A stretch of DNA of 64,000 bases from Microbacterium luticocti DSM 19459 (GTDB taxonomy: Bacteria; Actinomycetota; Actinomycetes; Actinomycetales; Microbacteriaceae), in the NCBI RefSeq assembly GCF_000422405.1, contig NZ_AULS01000001.1:186001-250000 (forward strand), given 5' to 3'. This document shows positions 8,080 through 16,768 of this stretch, piece after piece. Position 1 is the stretch's first letter. Every line of letters begins with the position of its first letter. The position numbers were made by a program, and so were the translations under genes. The notes beneath the pieces are model-generated. The model saw only the letters and a list, made by a program, of their open reading frames with translations, had not been told where the DNA came from and made no database searches.

Positions 8080-9090
8080 ATGATCGGTCACACGCTCCCG
8101 TTGTTCTTCATTCCGAGCCCTCCGTGGAGGGAATGGTTGCTGTTCGGGCGACTCCCGATCCGGGCATACGCGCTGTGCATCATCGCGGGCGTGATCATCG
8201 GCACGATCGTCGCCACCCGACGGTGGATCGCCCGAGGCGGCAGCCGCGACGCGGTCGAGACCGTCGCCCTGGTTTCGGTTCCGTTCGGCATCGTCGGAGC
8301 CCGCCTCTACCACGTGATCACCGACTACCAGCTCTACTTCGGACCGGGCCGCACCTGGTATCGAGCGTTCTTCATCTGGGACGGCGGCCTGGGCATCTGG
8401 GGCGGTGTCGCGCTCGGAGCGTTCGGCGGCTACCTGGTCGCGCGCCGACGCCGGATCAGATTCTGGGCGCTCGCCGACGCTCTCGCCCCGGGGGTGGCCA
8501 TCGCGCAGGCCGTCGGCCGACTGGGCAACTGGTTCAACCAGGAACTCTTCGGTCGGCCGAGCACCCTGCCATGGGCGCTGAAGATCGACCCGCAGTACCG
8601 GCCCGTCGGCTACGAGCAGTACGCCACCTTCCACCCGACGTTCCTGTACGAGCTGATCTGGGACGTCGCGGTGGCGATCGCGGTGATTGCGCTCGACCGT
8701 CGGTTCCGGCTGGGCCACGGCAAGGCGTTCATGCTCTACGTGATGTTCTACACCGCCGGCAGAGCATGGGTGGAGAGCCTGCGCATCGACCCCGCGCATC
8801 ACCTCGGCCCGTTCCGGCTCAACGACTACGTCTCGGGCATCGTCTTCCTGGCCGCCCTGCTCTGCTTGCTCTGGCTGCTCCGCAACAAGCCCGGCCGGGA
8901 GCTGGTCGTCGAGGGTGACCGGTCGGTCGTCGGCGAGCGGCCGGGCAGCAGAGCTGGTGAAACGCCGCCCGTCCCCGCTTCCGATTCCTTCGCTGCGTTG
9001 GACCAATCAGAGCCATCCGCGCTCGATCACCCCACCACGCCGGAGCACGACTCCGGCACAGCCGAGCGTGCCGGCGGGGGTCCGCGGTGA
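8080..9090 (+). CDS. lgt: Lgt prolipoprotein diacylglyceryl transferase
   Basis: Membrane enzyme that attaches diacylglycerol to the lipobox Cys of prolipoproteins, the first step of lipoprotein maturation. It has 336 residues from ATG 8080, supported by GGGGAGG upstream. The family signature GRLGNWFNQELFG is at residues 147-159, and the RLYHVI and PTFLYE segments also fit Lgt. The C-terminal tail after about residue 285 is polar and nonconserved. A second lgt is expected on the chromosome, so this copy is accessory. Its likely clients are the lipoprotein thioredoxins of the same cluster. The stop overlaps the lnt GTG. Confidence 0.92.
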   Translation: MIGHTLPLFFIPSPPWREWLLFGRLPIRAYALCIIAGVIIGTIVATRRWIARGGSRDAVETVALVSVPFGIVGARLYHVITDYQLYFGPGRTWYRAFFIWDGGLGIWGGVALGAFGGYLVARRRRIRFWALADALAPGVAIAQAVGRLGNWFNQELFGRPSTLPWALKIDPQYRPVGYEQYATFHPTFLYELIWDVAVAIAVIALDRRFRLGHGKAFMLYVMFYTAGRAWVESLRIDPAHHLGPFRLNDYVSGIVFLAALLCLLWLLRNKPGRELVVEGDRSVVGERPGSRAGETPPVPASDSFAALDQSEPSALDHPTTPEHDSGTAERAGGGPR

Positions 9091-10814
9091 TCTACCGACG
9101 CGATGACGCGACTTCCACCCGCGGTGCCGCCTGTCACGTTGACGATGCTGCTACCGACATTTCTGTGACCTGCGTGGATTCCTCATCCACCCGGGGCCGC
9201 GGCGGTCAGATAATTCAGTCGCTGGGTCGGCTGGTCTTGGCCGCGTTGTCCGGGTTGGCAGTCGGGTTCGCGTTTCAGCCGTACGCACTGTGGCCGCTGG
9301 GCTTCCTCGGCGTCGCGGGACTGTCGGTGGCTGTTCACGCGGTTCCGCCTCGGCGCGGGTTCGCGGTCGGATACGTGTTCGGGGTGGCGCTGCTCCTGGT
9401 GGCGATCGGCTGGGTCCGGGTGATCGTCGGCGGCGGCGCGGCCGCCTACCTGGGTGTGGTGGGCCTGATCGGATTCGAGGCCGTCTTCTTCGGGCTGCTC
9501 GGCCTCGCGCTGGCGATCATCGGGCGGCTCCGGTCCTGGCCGGTGATCGCCGCTGCTGCCTGGGTCGGCGTCGAGTACGTCTACGCGCGCTATCCGTTCG
9601 GCGGCTTCGGCTGGACCCGTCTGGCCTACACCGCAGTGGATGCCCCGCTGGCCGGACTGCTGCCCTTCATCGGCACCGTAGGTGTGTCGTTCGCGGTGGC
9701 TCTGCTGGCCCAGTGCGTCGGCTGGCTGGCGATCGAGATCATCCGGGCACGGCGGTCGCACGGACCGCTGACACGCAGCATGGTGGCCCGGACAGCGCTA
9801 CCGGCATTGGCGACCTGGTCGATCGTGATGGGCACGGGTTTGGCCCTGTCCGGGTGGAATCCCGGCCCGCCGGCCCCTGCACAGAAGGCTCGTGTGGGCA
9901 TAGTCCAGGGCAACGTTCCGGGGAAAGGGATCGAAGCGCTGGGCCGGATGCGCACCGTGACCGCGAACCATGTCCGGGAGACCCGCCGACTGATCAACGC
10001 CGCAGACCAGGGACGGATCGCCCGGCCCGACTTCGTTCTGTGGCCGGAGAACTCCACCGACATCGACCCGACCGTTGACCCGATCACGCGCGACCAGCTG
10101 CAGTCCGCGACCGAGCTTGCCGGGGTTCCCATCTTCGCCGGGGCGGTGATGGCCGGCCCCGGCGTCGACCAGCGGCAGACCAGCGGCCTGTGGTGGGACC
10201 CCCGCCGGGGCATCGTGGCCCGCTACGACAAGCGCAACCTGGTCCCGTTCGGCGAGTGGATCCCCTTCCGTGACCGACTGCTGCCGTTGTTCCCGATCTT
10301 GAAGCTGGTCGGAGCACAGTCGGTGCCAGGCACCCGGCCCGGCGCACTCCCGGTCCCCCTCCGCCTGGCCGGCGGCCCGGAGCAGCCGGTCATCGTGGGG
10401 GATGCGATCTGTTTCGAGCTGGCCTACGACGACACGATCTACGACGTGATCACCGGCGGTGCGCAGCTCTTCCTGGTCCAGAGCAACAATGCGACCTACG
10501 TCGGGACCGGCCAGGTCGACCAGCAGTTCGCCATCACCCGGGCACGAGCGATGGAGACCCGCCGCGAGATCGCCGTCGCCACCACCAACGGAGTCTCCGG
10601 CTTCATCGGCCGGGACGGCCGTGCGCAGTGGAAGTCCCGTGAGCGCACCGCCGCCTCGACCGTGGTGACGATGCCGCTGCGCACCAACATCACCCCGGCG
10701 GTGCGGATCGCCCCCTGGCTGGAGCGTGGCCTCGCACTCCTCGCGCTGAGCGGCTGCCTCACGGCGACGGTCGGGCGTGGCCGCGCCCGCCGGTCGAGAG
10801 CGGCAGGAGCGTGA
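9087..10814 (+). CDS. lnt: Lnt apolipoprotein N-acyltransferase
   Basis: Membrane enzyme that N-acylates the lipidated Cys of apolipoproteins, the third maturation step. It has 575 residues from GTG 9087, overlapping the lgt stop; a start nearer residue 40 is possible because the first residues are not conserved. Several N-terminal membrane helices precede a nitrilase-type domain with the expected catalytic elements: Glu in VLWPENS, Lys in YDKRNLVPFGEW and Cys in GDAICFELAYDD. Linkage with lgt here, and lspA at 19,043, gives a full lipoprotein pathway on one island. Confidence 0.92.
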   Translation: MIYRRDDATSTRGAACHVDDAATDISVTCVDSSSTRGRGGQIIQSLGRLVLAALSGLAVGFAFQPYALWPLGFLGVAGLSVAVHAVPPRRGFAVGYVFGVALLLVAIGWVRVIVGGGAAAYLGVVGLIGFEAVFFGLLGLALAIIGRLRSWPVIAAAAWVGVEYVYARYPFGGFGWTRLAYTAVDAPLAGLLPFIGTVGVSFAVALLAQCVGWLAIEIIRARRSHGPLTRSMVARTALPALATWSIVMGTGLALSGWNPGPPAPAQKARVGIVQGNVPGKGIEALGRMRTVTANHVRETRRLINAADQGRIARPDFVLWPENSTDIDPTVDPITRDQLQSATELAGVPIFAGAVMAGPGVDQRQTSGLWWDPRRGIVARYDKRNLVPFGEWIPFRDRLLPLFPILKLVGAQSVPGTRPGALPVPLRLAGGPEQPVIVGDAICFELAYDDTIYDVITGGAQLFLVQSNNATYVGTGQVDQQFAITRARAMETRREIAVATTNGVSGFIGRDGRAQWKSRERTAASTVVTMPLRTNITPAVRIAPWLERGLALLALSGCLTATVGRGRARRSRAAGA

Positions 10815-11128
10815 TGATGATCGTGAGTAGCCTGATCTGCACCGCGGTTCTGATGGTGGCGACCGGCCTGGGCTGCGTACGGACGCGCCCTTCTGCACGA
10901 GTGTTTCCCGGGTTGCTCCAGGTGGCCGGAGCCTGGAGCGCCTGCCTGCTACTTGTGGACCTTTGGCGTCGCGGTGCCGTCACTGTGGCGTCGATCGCGA
11001 CGCTGTTGACCGTCTGCGCCGTGTCGATGATCTGGTTGCGGAGGGCGGATGGCAGCACCGAAGACACCTCTGACGACTTCCAGCTCTGGGAAAGCGAGCT
11101 CGCCAGCCCGGAGGTGTCGGAGGAATGA
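10811..11128 (+). CDS. Small membrane protein
   Basis: Unrecognised 105-residue protein starting at GTG 10811 inside the end of lnt, with GGCAGGAG upstream. It has two or three hydrophobic segments (SLICTAVLMVATGLGCV, VAGAWSACLLLV, VASIATLLTVCAVSMIW), some containing Cys, and an acidic tail. Its stop overlaps the next ATG, so it is embedded in the run and probably co-translated. Confidence 0.6.
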   Translation: MMMIVSSLICTAVLMVATGLGCVRTRPSARVFPGLLQVAGAWSACLLLVDLWRRGAVTVASIATLLTVCAVSMIWLRRADGSTEDTSDDFQLWESELASPEVSEE

Positions 11129-11583
11129 GCGTCTCCCGCGCGACCGGCCTCGCCCTGCTGGTCAGCCTCGCGCTGATGCACCCGATGGTGTTGACGTCAG
11201 CCGAACCCGTGCCGCCGAGCAATTCGTCGGTGCACCGCGTGCCACCCGACGCGCAGCCGATTCATGCTCCAGTCACGGCAAGCAACCCACCCGGTCGACA
11301 TCCAGCAACTCGACAACCGTTGAGCGGCTGTCCCAGCTGCGCGCCCCCTTCGTTGGCGGCTTCATCGCATGACCGACCGACCGGTCCGATGGGCTGCATC
11401 GCCGCCGCTGGCTGCGTCATGACCATCGTCTTGCTGGCGGTGGCCGTGATCGTTCGTGGGCGAACCCCCGGTCGATGGTGGCATTGCCGAGCCCGCAGCA
11501 TCGGATCGGCCATCGGAGCCGTCGCACATTGGCGTCGCCGACCGGCTCCCAGTCTCATAGAGCTGTCGATTCTTCGGATCTGA
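11125..11583 (+). CDS. DUF6153-like small membrane protein (copy 3)
   Basis: Protein of 152 residues whose ATG overlaps the preceding stop (ATGA). It has an N-terminal signal-like segment (GLALLVSLALMHPMVL), a Pro/Ser-rich external region with a CPSC motif, and a second membrane helix (GCIAAAGCVMTIVLLAVAVIV). The C-terminus PAPSLIELSILRI is the clearest match of the three copies to the DUF6153 ending. As with copy 1, the next gene is a His-rich HFHSH/HTHD protein, which repeats the gene pairing. Confidence 0.58.
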   Translation: MSVSRATGLALLVSLALMHPMVLTSAEPVPPSNSSVHRVPPDAQPIHAPVTASNPPGRHPATRQPLSGCPSCAPPSLAASSHDRPTGPMGCIAAAGCVMTIVLLAVAVIVRGRTPGRWWHCRARSIGSAIGAVAHWRRRPAPSLIELSILRI

Positions 11584-11738
11584 CCCCACCCGCCCGGGCC
11601 ATGAGCAGGCTGCGGTGAGCCCCAGCAATTCGTCCCGCTCCTCGGCCCATCAATTGCACACCCGGCTTGATCACTGCGCGCCCGGTTGAGCAGTCAGACA
11701 AGCTCCTCAGACTCTCCAGCACGACAGGAAACAGGAAC

Positions 11739-12473
11739 GTGAATCAGAAGCGATCGAAGAACAAGCATCGACACGGTGCATCGACCAATCGCGAACCCGG
11801 ATCCGCGCGCGCCCGCGCCCGGTTGGCAGAGATGAAACGGCAGGAGGCCCGCGCCCGAACGCGGCGGCGTTTCCTGGTCGGGGTCACCGCGGTCATCGTC
11901 GCCGGTGCCCTCGGCATCGGCATTTGGCTGGTGGCCCGGCAAGTATCAGCACCCAACGCCGCTGGGCCGGTGGCCGGCACCAAGGGGCGAAGCGATCTGC
12001 CGCCGTGGGGGCTCCCGGCCGATCCGGGCCGCCTGGCCGAGGCCGCCGGTCTGCAGGCATCGAACATGGAAGGCACCGCCGCGCACTTCCACTCCCATCT
12101 GGACATCACCGTCAACGGCCAGCCGCTCGCGTTACCGGGAGCAATCGGCGTCGACGCGAAGACCGGCTCGATGTCGGAGCTGCACACCCACGACGAACGC
12201 GGCGTCCTGCACGTCGAGTCACACAAGACCGACGGCAAATACACCCTCGGACAGCTGTTCGCCGAGTGGGACGTGCGACTCGACGGCCAAGGCATCGGCG
12301 GCCTGACCAACAACAAGACCGACAGCCTGCGCGCCTACGTGGACGGCAAACCGTTCACCGGCGACCCCGCCACGATCGAACTCGGCGAGCGACGCCAGAT
12401 CTCACTGATCTACGGCCCCCGGAACGCGACCGACAATCCGCCCTCGAGCTTCGCCTTCGACGCCAATGAATGA
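11739..12473 (+). CDS. Membrane-anchored His-rich protein, HFHSH/HTHD family (copy 2)
   Basis: Paralogue of the protein at 3,874, 244 residues from GTG 11739 (ACAGGAAC upstream). Same layout: basic N-terminus, one membrane helix (FLVGVTAVIVAGALGIGIW) and an extracytoplasmic domain with HFHSHLDITVNG and HTHDERGVLHVE clusters. The C-terminal half is nearly the same as copy 1, while the N-terminal cytoplasmic parts differ. That indicates an old duplication with selection on the external domain. The stop overlaps the ATG of resB, linking it physically to cytochrome c assembly. Metal binding is inferred, not shown. Confidence 0.75.
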   Translation: MNQKRSKNKHRHGASTNREPGSARARARLAEMKRQEARARTRRRFLVGVTAVIVAGALGIGIWLVARQVSAPNAAGPVAGTKGRSDLPPWGLPADPGRLAEAAGLQASNMEGTAAHFHSHLDITVNGQPLALPGAIGVDAKTGSMSELHTHDERGVLHVESHKTDGKYTLGQLFAEWDVRLDGQGIGGLTNNKTDSLRAYVDGKPFTGDPATIELGERRQISLIYGPRNATDNPPSSFAFDANE

Positions 12474-14226
12474 TCTCCGCCCCACCAGCAGATCCGATGC
12501 CGCACCTGGCCCGCGAGCCGATCCCGACGCGGCGGGCATCGCAACCACCGAACCCGCCACTCGCAGGACTTCCTCCAATGCGCCGGTGATCGGATTCCTC
12601 GGCGGGCTGCGGTTCCTGTGGACGCAGTTGATCACCATGCGGACGGCGCTGGCGTTGCTGTTCCTGCTGGCACTGGCCGCGGTGCCCGGATCGTTGGTGC
12701 CGCAGCAGAACATATCGCCGGTGCGAGTCAAGTCCTTCCTCGACCAGCACAAGACGCTGGGACCGATCTATGACAAGGTCGGACTCTTCAACGTCTACAC
12801 CTCGCCCTGGTTCTCCGCGATCTACATCCTGCTGTTCATCAGCCTGATCGGCTGCATCATCCCCCGGGCCGGGGTCTATCTCCGGGCCGTGCGAGCACAG
12901 CCGCCCCGCACACCGCGATACCTGCATCGTCTGCCCGCCTACGCCTCCGCCGACCTGACCGCAGCCGAAGCCGGCGACAGCGCGGCCCCGACCGATGCTG
13001 CCATCCTGCGCCGGCTGCGCGACAACCTGCGAAGCAGGCGGTACCGGGTCACCCAGCACCCCGACGGGTCACTGGCGGCCGAGCGGGGCTACCTGCGAGA
13101 GGCGGGCAACCTCGCCTTCCACATCAGCCTGGTCTTCTTGCTGCTCGGCGTGGCCGTGGTCTGGCTGACCAGCTTCCGCGGCGACCGGGCGCTGGTCGTG
13201 GGAGGCGAAAGCTTCACCAATGACCTGGTGCAATACGACGACTTCAAGGCCGGCCCGCTGTTCCGGCAATCGTCTCTGACCCCCTTCAGCATCAAGGTCG
13301 ACAGCTTCGACGTGAAGTTCGAGACCGGCAACGTCCAGCGAGGGGCCGCGCGGGAGTTCAACGCCGCAGTCACTGTCACCGACCGTCCAGGAGACAAGCC
13401 CCGCCAGGAAACCTTGCGGGTCAACCATCCGCTCAACCTGGCCGGCGGCGAAAAGGTCCACCTGATCGCCTGGGGATACGCACCGATCGTGACGGTGAAG
13501 GACGGCGACGGCAACGTCGTCTCCTCCGGTCCTGTCATCTTCCTGCCGCAGGACGGCAACTTCACCTCCGCTGGGGCGATCAGTGCGCCCGACGCCAGGC
13601 CTCGCAAACTCGGCTTTGAAGGGTTCTTCCTGCCCAGCGCCTACGTGGACGGCTCCGGGCCCCGCTCGGTGTTCCCCGACGCGTTGAATCCCCAACTGTT
13701 CCTGAACGCCTGGTCGGGCAAGCCCACCGCCGAGACCGGCCAACCCCAGAGCGTCTACTCGCTCGACACCCGCGGCATGACCCAGATCATGAACCCGAAG
13801 GACCCCAAACAGCCGCTGCGGTTCATCCTCCGACCCGGATACATCCAAAAGCTGCCCAACGGGCAAGGATCCATCCAGCTGGACGGGGTGCAGCGCTGGA
13901 TCAAGATCCAGGTCGGCGACTCCCCCGGCGCACCCATCACGATCGTCGCTATCGGAACCGCCGTGCTGGGGCTCAGCTTCTCGCTGTTCATCCGGCCCCG
14001 GCGGATCTGGGCACGGATCCGACGGGTCGACGGCCACAACCTCCTCGAGATCGCCGGACTCGACCGGGCCGACGCCCGAACGGGACTCACCGAAGACGTC
14101 GAAGCCCTCGTCAACAGCCTCGACCTGCAAACGAGCTCACGCAACCAGACCCCACCCGGGCACGGGAACGAACCGGCAGAGCCTGATCCGACCACCGACA
14201 ACCAATCACCGAAGGAGACGGCATGA
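12466..14226 (+). CDS. resB: ResB cytochrome c biogenesis protein
   Basis: ResB/Ccs1 subunit of the system II haem-handling and cytochrome c synthetase complex, 586 residues. After a variable N-terminus come membrane helices (ALALLFLLALAAVPGSLVPQ, FSAIYILLFISLIGCII, FHISLVFLLLGVAVVWL), a large extracytoplasmic domain and a last helix before a polar C-terminus. The motif MRTALALLF...PGSLVPQ is typical of actinobacterial ResB. ATG 12466 overlaps the end of the His-rich protein gene, and the stop overlaps ccsB. Confidence 0.92.
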   Translation: MNDLRPTSRSDAAPGPRADPDAAGIATTEPATRRTSSNAPVIGFLGGLRFLWTQLITMRTALALLFLLALAAVPGSLVPQQNISPVRVKSFLDQHKTLGPIYDKVGLFNVYTSPWFSAIYILLFISLIGCIIPRAGVYLRAVRAQPPRTPRYLHRLPAYASADLTAAEAGDSAAPTDAAILRRLRDNLRSRRYRVTQHPDGSLAAERGYLREAGNLAFHISLVFLLLGVAVVWLTSFRGDRALVVGGESFTNDLVQYDDFKAGPLFRQSSLTPFSIKVDSFDVKFETGNVQRGAAREFNAAVTVTDRPGDKPRQETLRVNHPLNLAGGEKVHLIAWGYAPIVTVKDGDGNVVSSGPVIFLPQDGNFTSAGAISAPDARPRKLGFEGFFLPSAYVDGSGPRSVFPDALNPQLFLNAWSGKPTAETGQPQSVYSLDTRGMTQIMNPKDPKQPLRFILRPGYIQKLPNGQGSIQLDGVQRWIKIQVGDSPGAPITIVAIGTAVLGLSFSLFIRPRRIWARIRRVDGHNLLEIAGLDRADARTGLTEDVEALVNSLDLQTSSRNQTPPGHGNEPAEPDPTTDNQSPKETA

Positions 14227-15305
14227 CGATCGACTACTTCTCCAACCTCGCTCTGGTCACCGCGACCGTGATCTACGCCCTGGCCCTCACCATGCACAGC
14301 ATCGAATGGGCAGCCGCACGAAAAATTACCGCCGCCCGAAGCACCACCGGCAAGCGGAAGGGCGAGGCAGCGGACGACATCGAGACCAGAACCCGCCCCG
14401 ACGCACGCGCAACGACCAGCCGCGCATCAGAGGCCTCAGCGTCCACCCTGACGATCACCCGGACCGCCGCCCAAGCCACGCCTGACTCACCGACCCTCGA
14501 GCCCGAAGGCGACGTCGACGTCGACGATGAACCCTTTGACGGAGACCCGATTCCGCAGCAGAAGACCGAGATGTTCGGTCGGATGGGCATCTCCTTCACC
14601 CTGATCGGGCTGGCCTGCGCGATCGCAGGCATTACCGCCCGGGGCATCGCCGCTCACCGCTGGCCGCTGGGCAACATGTTCGAGTTCACCACCATGGCGA
14701 TGGTGATCATCGTCGCCGGCTACCTGGTCCTGGCCAAGATGGGGATGCGCTGGCTCGGCCTGCCCATCACCATGGTCGCCACCGTCGGCAACGGCCTGGC
14801 AGTGACCGTGTTCTACGTCGCAGTCGCCGGGTTGGTGCCGTCGCTGAACTCCTACTGGTTCATCATCCACATCACTGCCGCGACGATCAGCGGAGCAGCG
14901 TTCAACATCGGCGGAGCCATCTCGATCCTGTACCTGATCAAGAAGCGGGCCGAGGACAAGGGAACCGAGAAGGGCTACCTCCTCCGACTCCCCGATTCGC
15001 GCCGCATAGACGTGATCGCCTACCGGCTCTTCGCCTTCGCCTTCCCGCTGTGGACGTTCACCATCGCCGCCGGAGCAGTTTGGGCCGAGTACGCCTGGGG
15101 CCGCTACTGGGGATGGGACCCCAAGGAGGTCTGGGCGCTGGTCACCTGGGTGATCTTCGCCTGTTACCTCCACGCCCGATCGACCGCCGGCTGGAAGGGT
15201 GGACGGGCCGCCGTCATCGCCCTGCTCGGGCTTGCCGTCTTCTGGTTCAACTTCATCGGAGTGAACCTGCTCCTCTCCGGGCTCCACTCCTACGCAGGCA
15301 TCTAA
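14223..15305 (+). CDS. ccsB: CcsB/ResC cytochrome c biogenesis protein
   Basis: Haem-binding membrane partner of ResB, 360 residues. It carries the family's tryptophan-rich WWD-type signature (WGRYWGWDPKEVWAL) and conserved His residues in membrane helices (HRWPLGNMFEF, HITAATISG, LLSGLHSY). A long polar insert (about residues 28-110) follows the first helix, as in other actinobacterial CcsB proteins. ATG 14223 overlaps the resB stop. With CcdA and the thioredoxins it completes a system II set, although no apocytochrome gene is visible on the island. Confidence 0.93.
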   Translation: MTIDYFSNLALVTATVIYALALTMHSIEWAAARKITAARSTTGKRKGEAADDIETRTRPDARATTSRASEASASTLTITRTAAQATPDSPTLEPEGDVDVDDEPFDGDPIPQQKTEMFGRMGISFTLIGLACAIAGITARGIAAHRWPLGNMFEFTTMAMVIIVAGYLVLAKMGMRWLGLPITMVATVGNGLAVTVFYVAVAGLVPSLNSYWFIIHITAATISGAAFNIGGAISILYLIKKRAEDKGTEKGYLLRLPDSRRIDVIAYRLFAFAFPLWTFTIAAGAVWAEYAWGRYWGWDPKEVWALVTWVIFACYLHARSTAGWKGGRAAVIALLGLAVFWFNFIGVNLLLSGLHSYAGI

Positions 15306-15320
15306 CCAAGAAGCGAACGG

Positions 15321-15349
15321 TTGACATCGATACCCCTGGGGTACGACAG
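15321..15349 (+). promoter_or_regulatory. CsoR-like operator in a promoter-like context
   Basis: A consensus -35 (TTGACA, 15321-15326) is followed by the dyad TACCCC-T-GGGGTA (15331-15343), the arrangement of CsoR operators in actinobacterial copper promoters. The -10 is weak (around 15344-15349). It points rightward into a gap where the only gene, the M23 peptidase, is on the other strand. It may be the leftover promoter of a lost copper gene or a source of antisense transcript. Confidence 0.5.
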
Positions 15350-15423
15350 CGACTCAGCCGTTACCGCGGCACCACCAGCGAGCTCGACCCGTCTCAAAAC
15401 GACACCCGGCCGCTTCAGGGCCC

Positions 15424-16590
15424 CTACGGCTTCAAGCCTTTCGCAGTGAACCAAGGCAGTGGATTCACCGTCCGGTAGACATCGCCGGGAGTGACGCCAG
15501 CGGGGTACAGCTCCAGGTGTGTGTGCGGGCCGAACGTCCGGCCGGTCATGCCCACCCGGCCGATGACCTGACCGGCGGCAACCCGCTGCCCGGTGCGGAC
15601 CGCGGCCGACGCCATGTGCGCCATCAGCATCTGCTTCCCGTCGGGGAACTTGATGCTGACGTAGATGCCCGCCCAACCGCTGGCCGGACCGGTACCGCCG
15701 TTGGTGACGACCCCATCGGCTGTCGCTCTGATCGGTGTCCCGATCGGGGCAGCGAAGTCCACGCCAGTGTGATAGCGCGACCAGGATCCGACCTGCCCGA
15801 ACGTGGCGACGATGTTGTAACTTCCCTTGGCGATCGGCAATGCCCCGCCCCCGCTGCTCGTGCCGCCTGCAGTGTCTGAACTGCCGAGATCGGCAGTACC
15901 GCTGTCGGAGCCGTTGTCGCTCGATGCCGAGTCGGTCCGGCCGACCGCCGTGCTACCGGAGGATGCATTGCCCTTGCCCGCGTCAGCTTCTTGGGCCGCT
16001 CGCATCTGCTGTTGACGCTGCTCCTTGCTGAGCGTTCCCGATAGTTTGCGGCTCTTCTCGGCGTCGGATTTCAACGCCTCTGATCGTTGCCGGGCAGCCT
16101 CCTCCGCCCGCGTGTCCTCCTGGCCGGTGTCGACAACCTTGCTGTTCTTCTGGGCTGCCCGGCGCGCCGCCATGTCGACGGTGCCGTCGAGAGGCTGGCC
16201 CGTGCTCTGCTCCTCGCTACTGCCGCTGCCTTGGGTATCGCTGCGCTGACCACTGCGTGTTGCCTCCCGAAGGCCCGCGCGCGACCGGCCAGAGGTGTCG
16301 GCCCGGTGCCCGGTGGAGCCCGCGTCATCGGGCGCGCCAGCCGTACTGGAGATTCCGGTGACCGCAGGGTTCGCCTCATGGGCAACGCCGGTCATGGCGA
16401 CCGCGCCAGCGCCGGCAAGGCCGAGTCCTGCGATGGCGGCCGCGGCAATGCCGTGGCGGATCCAGCTGCGTCTGTCCCGTCCGATGTGATCCAGGGCTCG
16501 GCCAGCTCTTGCTGCGGTGCCCGCGCGCAACTCGCCGACGCGGGTTCGCAGCTGACCGAGGCTTCGCCGCTGGCGACCGTCGGGACTCAT
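15424..16590 (-). CDS. M23-family metallopeptidase, membrane-anchored
   Basis: Predicted zinc endopeptidase of the LytM/M23 type that would cleave peptidoglycan cross-bridges, 388 residues. It has an N-terminal basic cytoplasmic part, a membrane segment near residues 48-68 (GIAAAAIAGLGLAGAGAVAM), a long Ser/Gly- and Gln/Ala-rich linker with a short coiled-coil-like stretch, then the M23 domain. The zinc-site elements are present: HTGVDFAAP (HxxxD), MAHMA and GPHTHLELYP (HxH). It converges on ccsB. A role in making room for envelope complexes is possible but not shown. Confidence 0.85.
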   Translation of the reverse strand: MSPDGRQRRSLGQLRTRVGELRAGTAARAGRALDHIGRDRRSWIRHGIAAAAIAGLGLAGAGAVAMTGVAHEANPAVTGISSTAGAPDDAGSTGHRADTSGRSRAGLREATRSGQRSDTQGSGSSEEQSTGQPLDGTVDMAARRAAQKNSKVVDTGQEDTRAEEAARQRSEALKSDAEKSRKLSGTLSKEQRQQQMRAAQEADAGKGNASSGSTAVGRTDSASSDNGSDSGTADLGSSDTAGGTSSGGGALPIAKGSYNIVATFGQVGSWSRYHTGVDFAAPIGTPIRATADGVVTNGGTGPASGWAGIYVSIKFPDGKQMLMAHMASAAVRTGQRVAAGQVIGRVGMTGRTFGPHTHLELYPAGVTPGDVYRTVNPLPWFTAKGLKP

Positions 16591-16735
16591 TCGGCTAGAA
16601 CTCCTCGTGGGATGGGAATGACCGGACCGCTAGAGAATAACGGTTCGATAACATCGATGAATGCTGGCTTGGCCAGACTTGAGGAAATGCTCACGCCTTC
16701 GGTGGCGGTCAACGACCGCTCCAGGCCATGATAGG

Positions 16736-16768
16736 TCAGCCACTGCTGTATAGTTCAGTGGATGCTGA
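16736..16768 (+). promoter_or_regulatory. cmtR promoter with overlapping imperfect dyad
   Basis: TCAGCCACTG (16736-16745) and CAGTGGATGCTGA (16756-16768) form an imperfect inverted repeat around a -10 hexamer TATAGT (16749-16754). The start codon ATG 16762 lies inside the right arm, about 8 bases after the -10, and no ribosome site is visible, so cmtR may be translated from a leaderless mRNA. The dyad is the obvious CmtR operator candidate. Confidence 0.55.

Noticed and set aside
7796..8080. 94-codon minus-strand ORF before lgt
   Set aside because: No ribosome site, odd Cys/His/Val composition and no recognisable family; it covers a likely promoter region.
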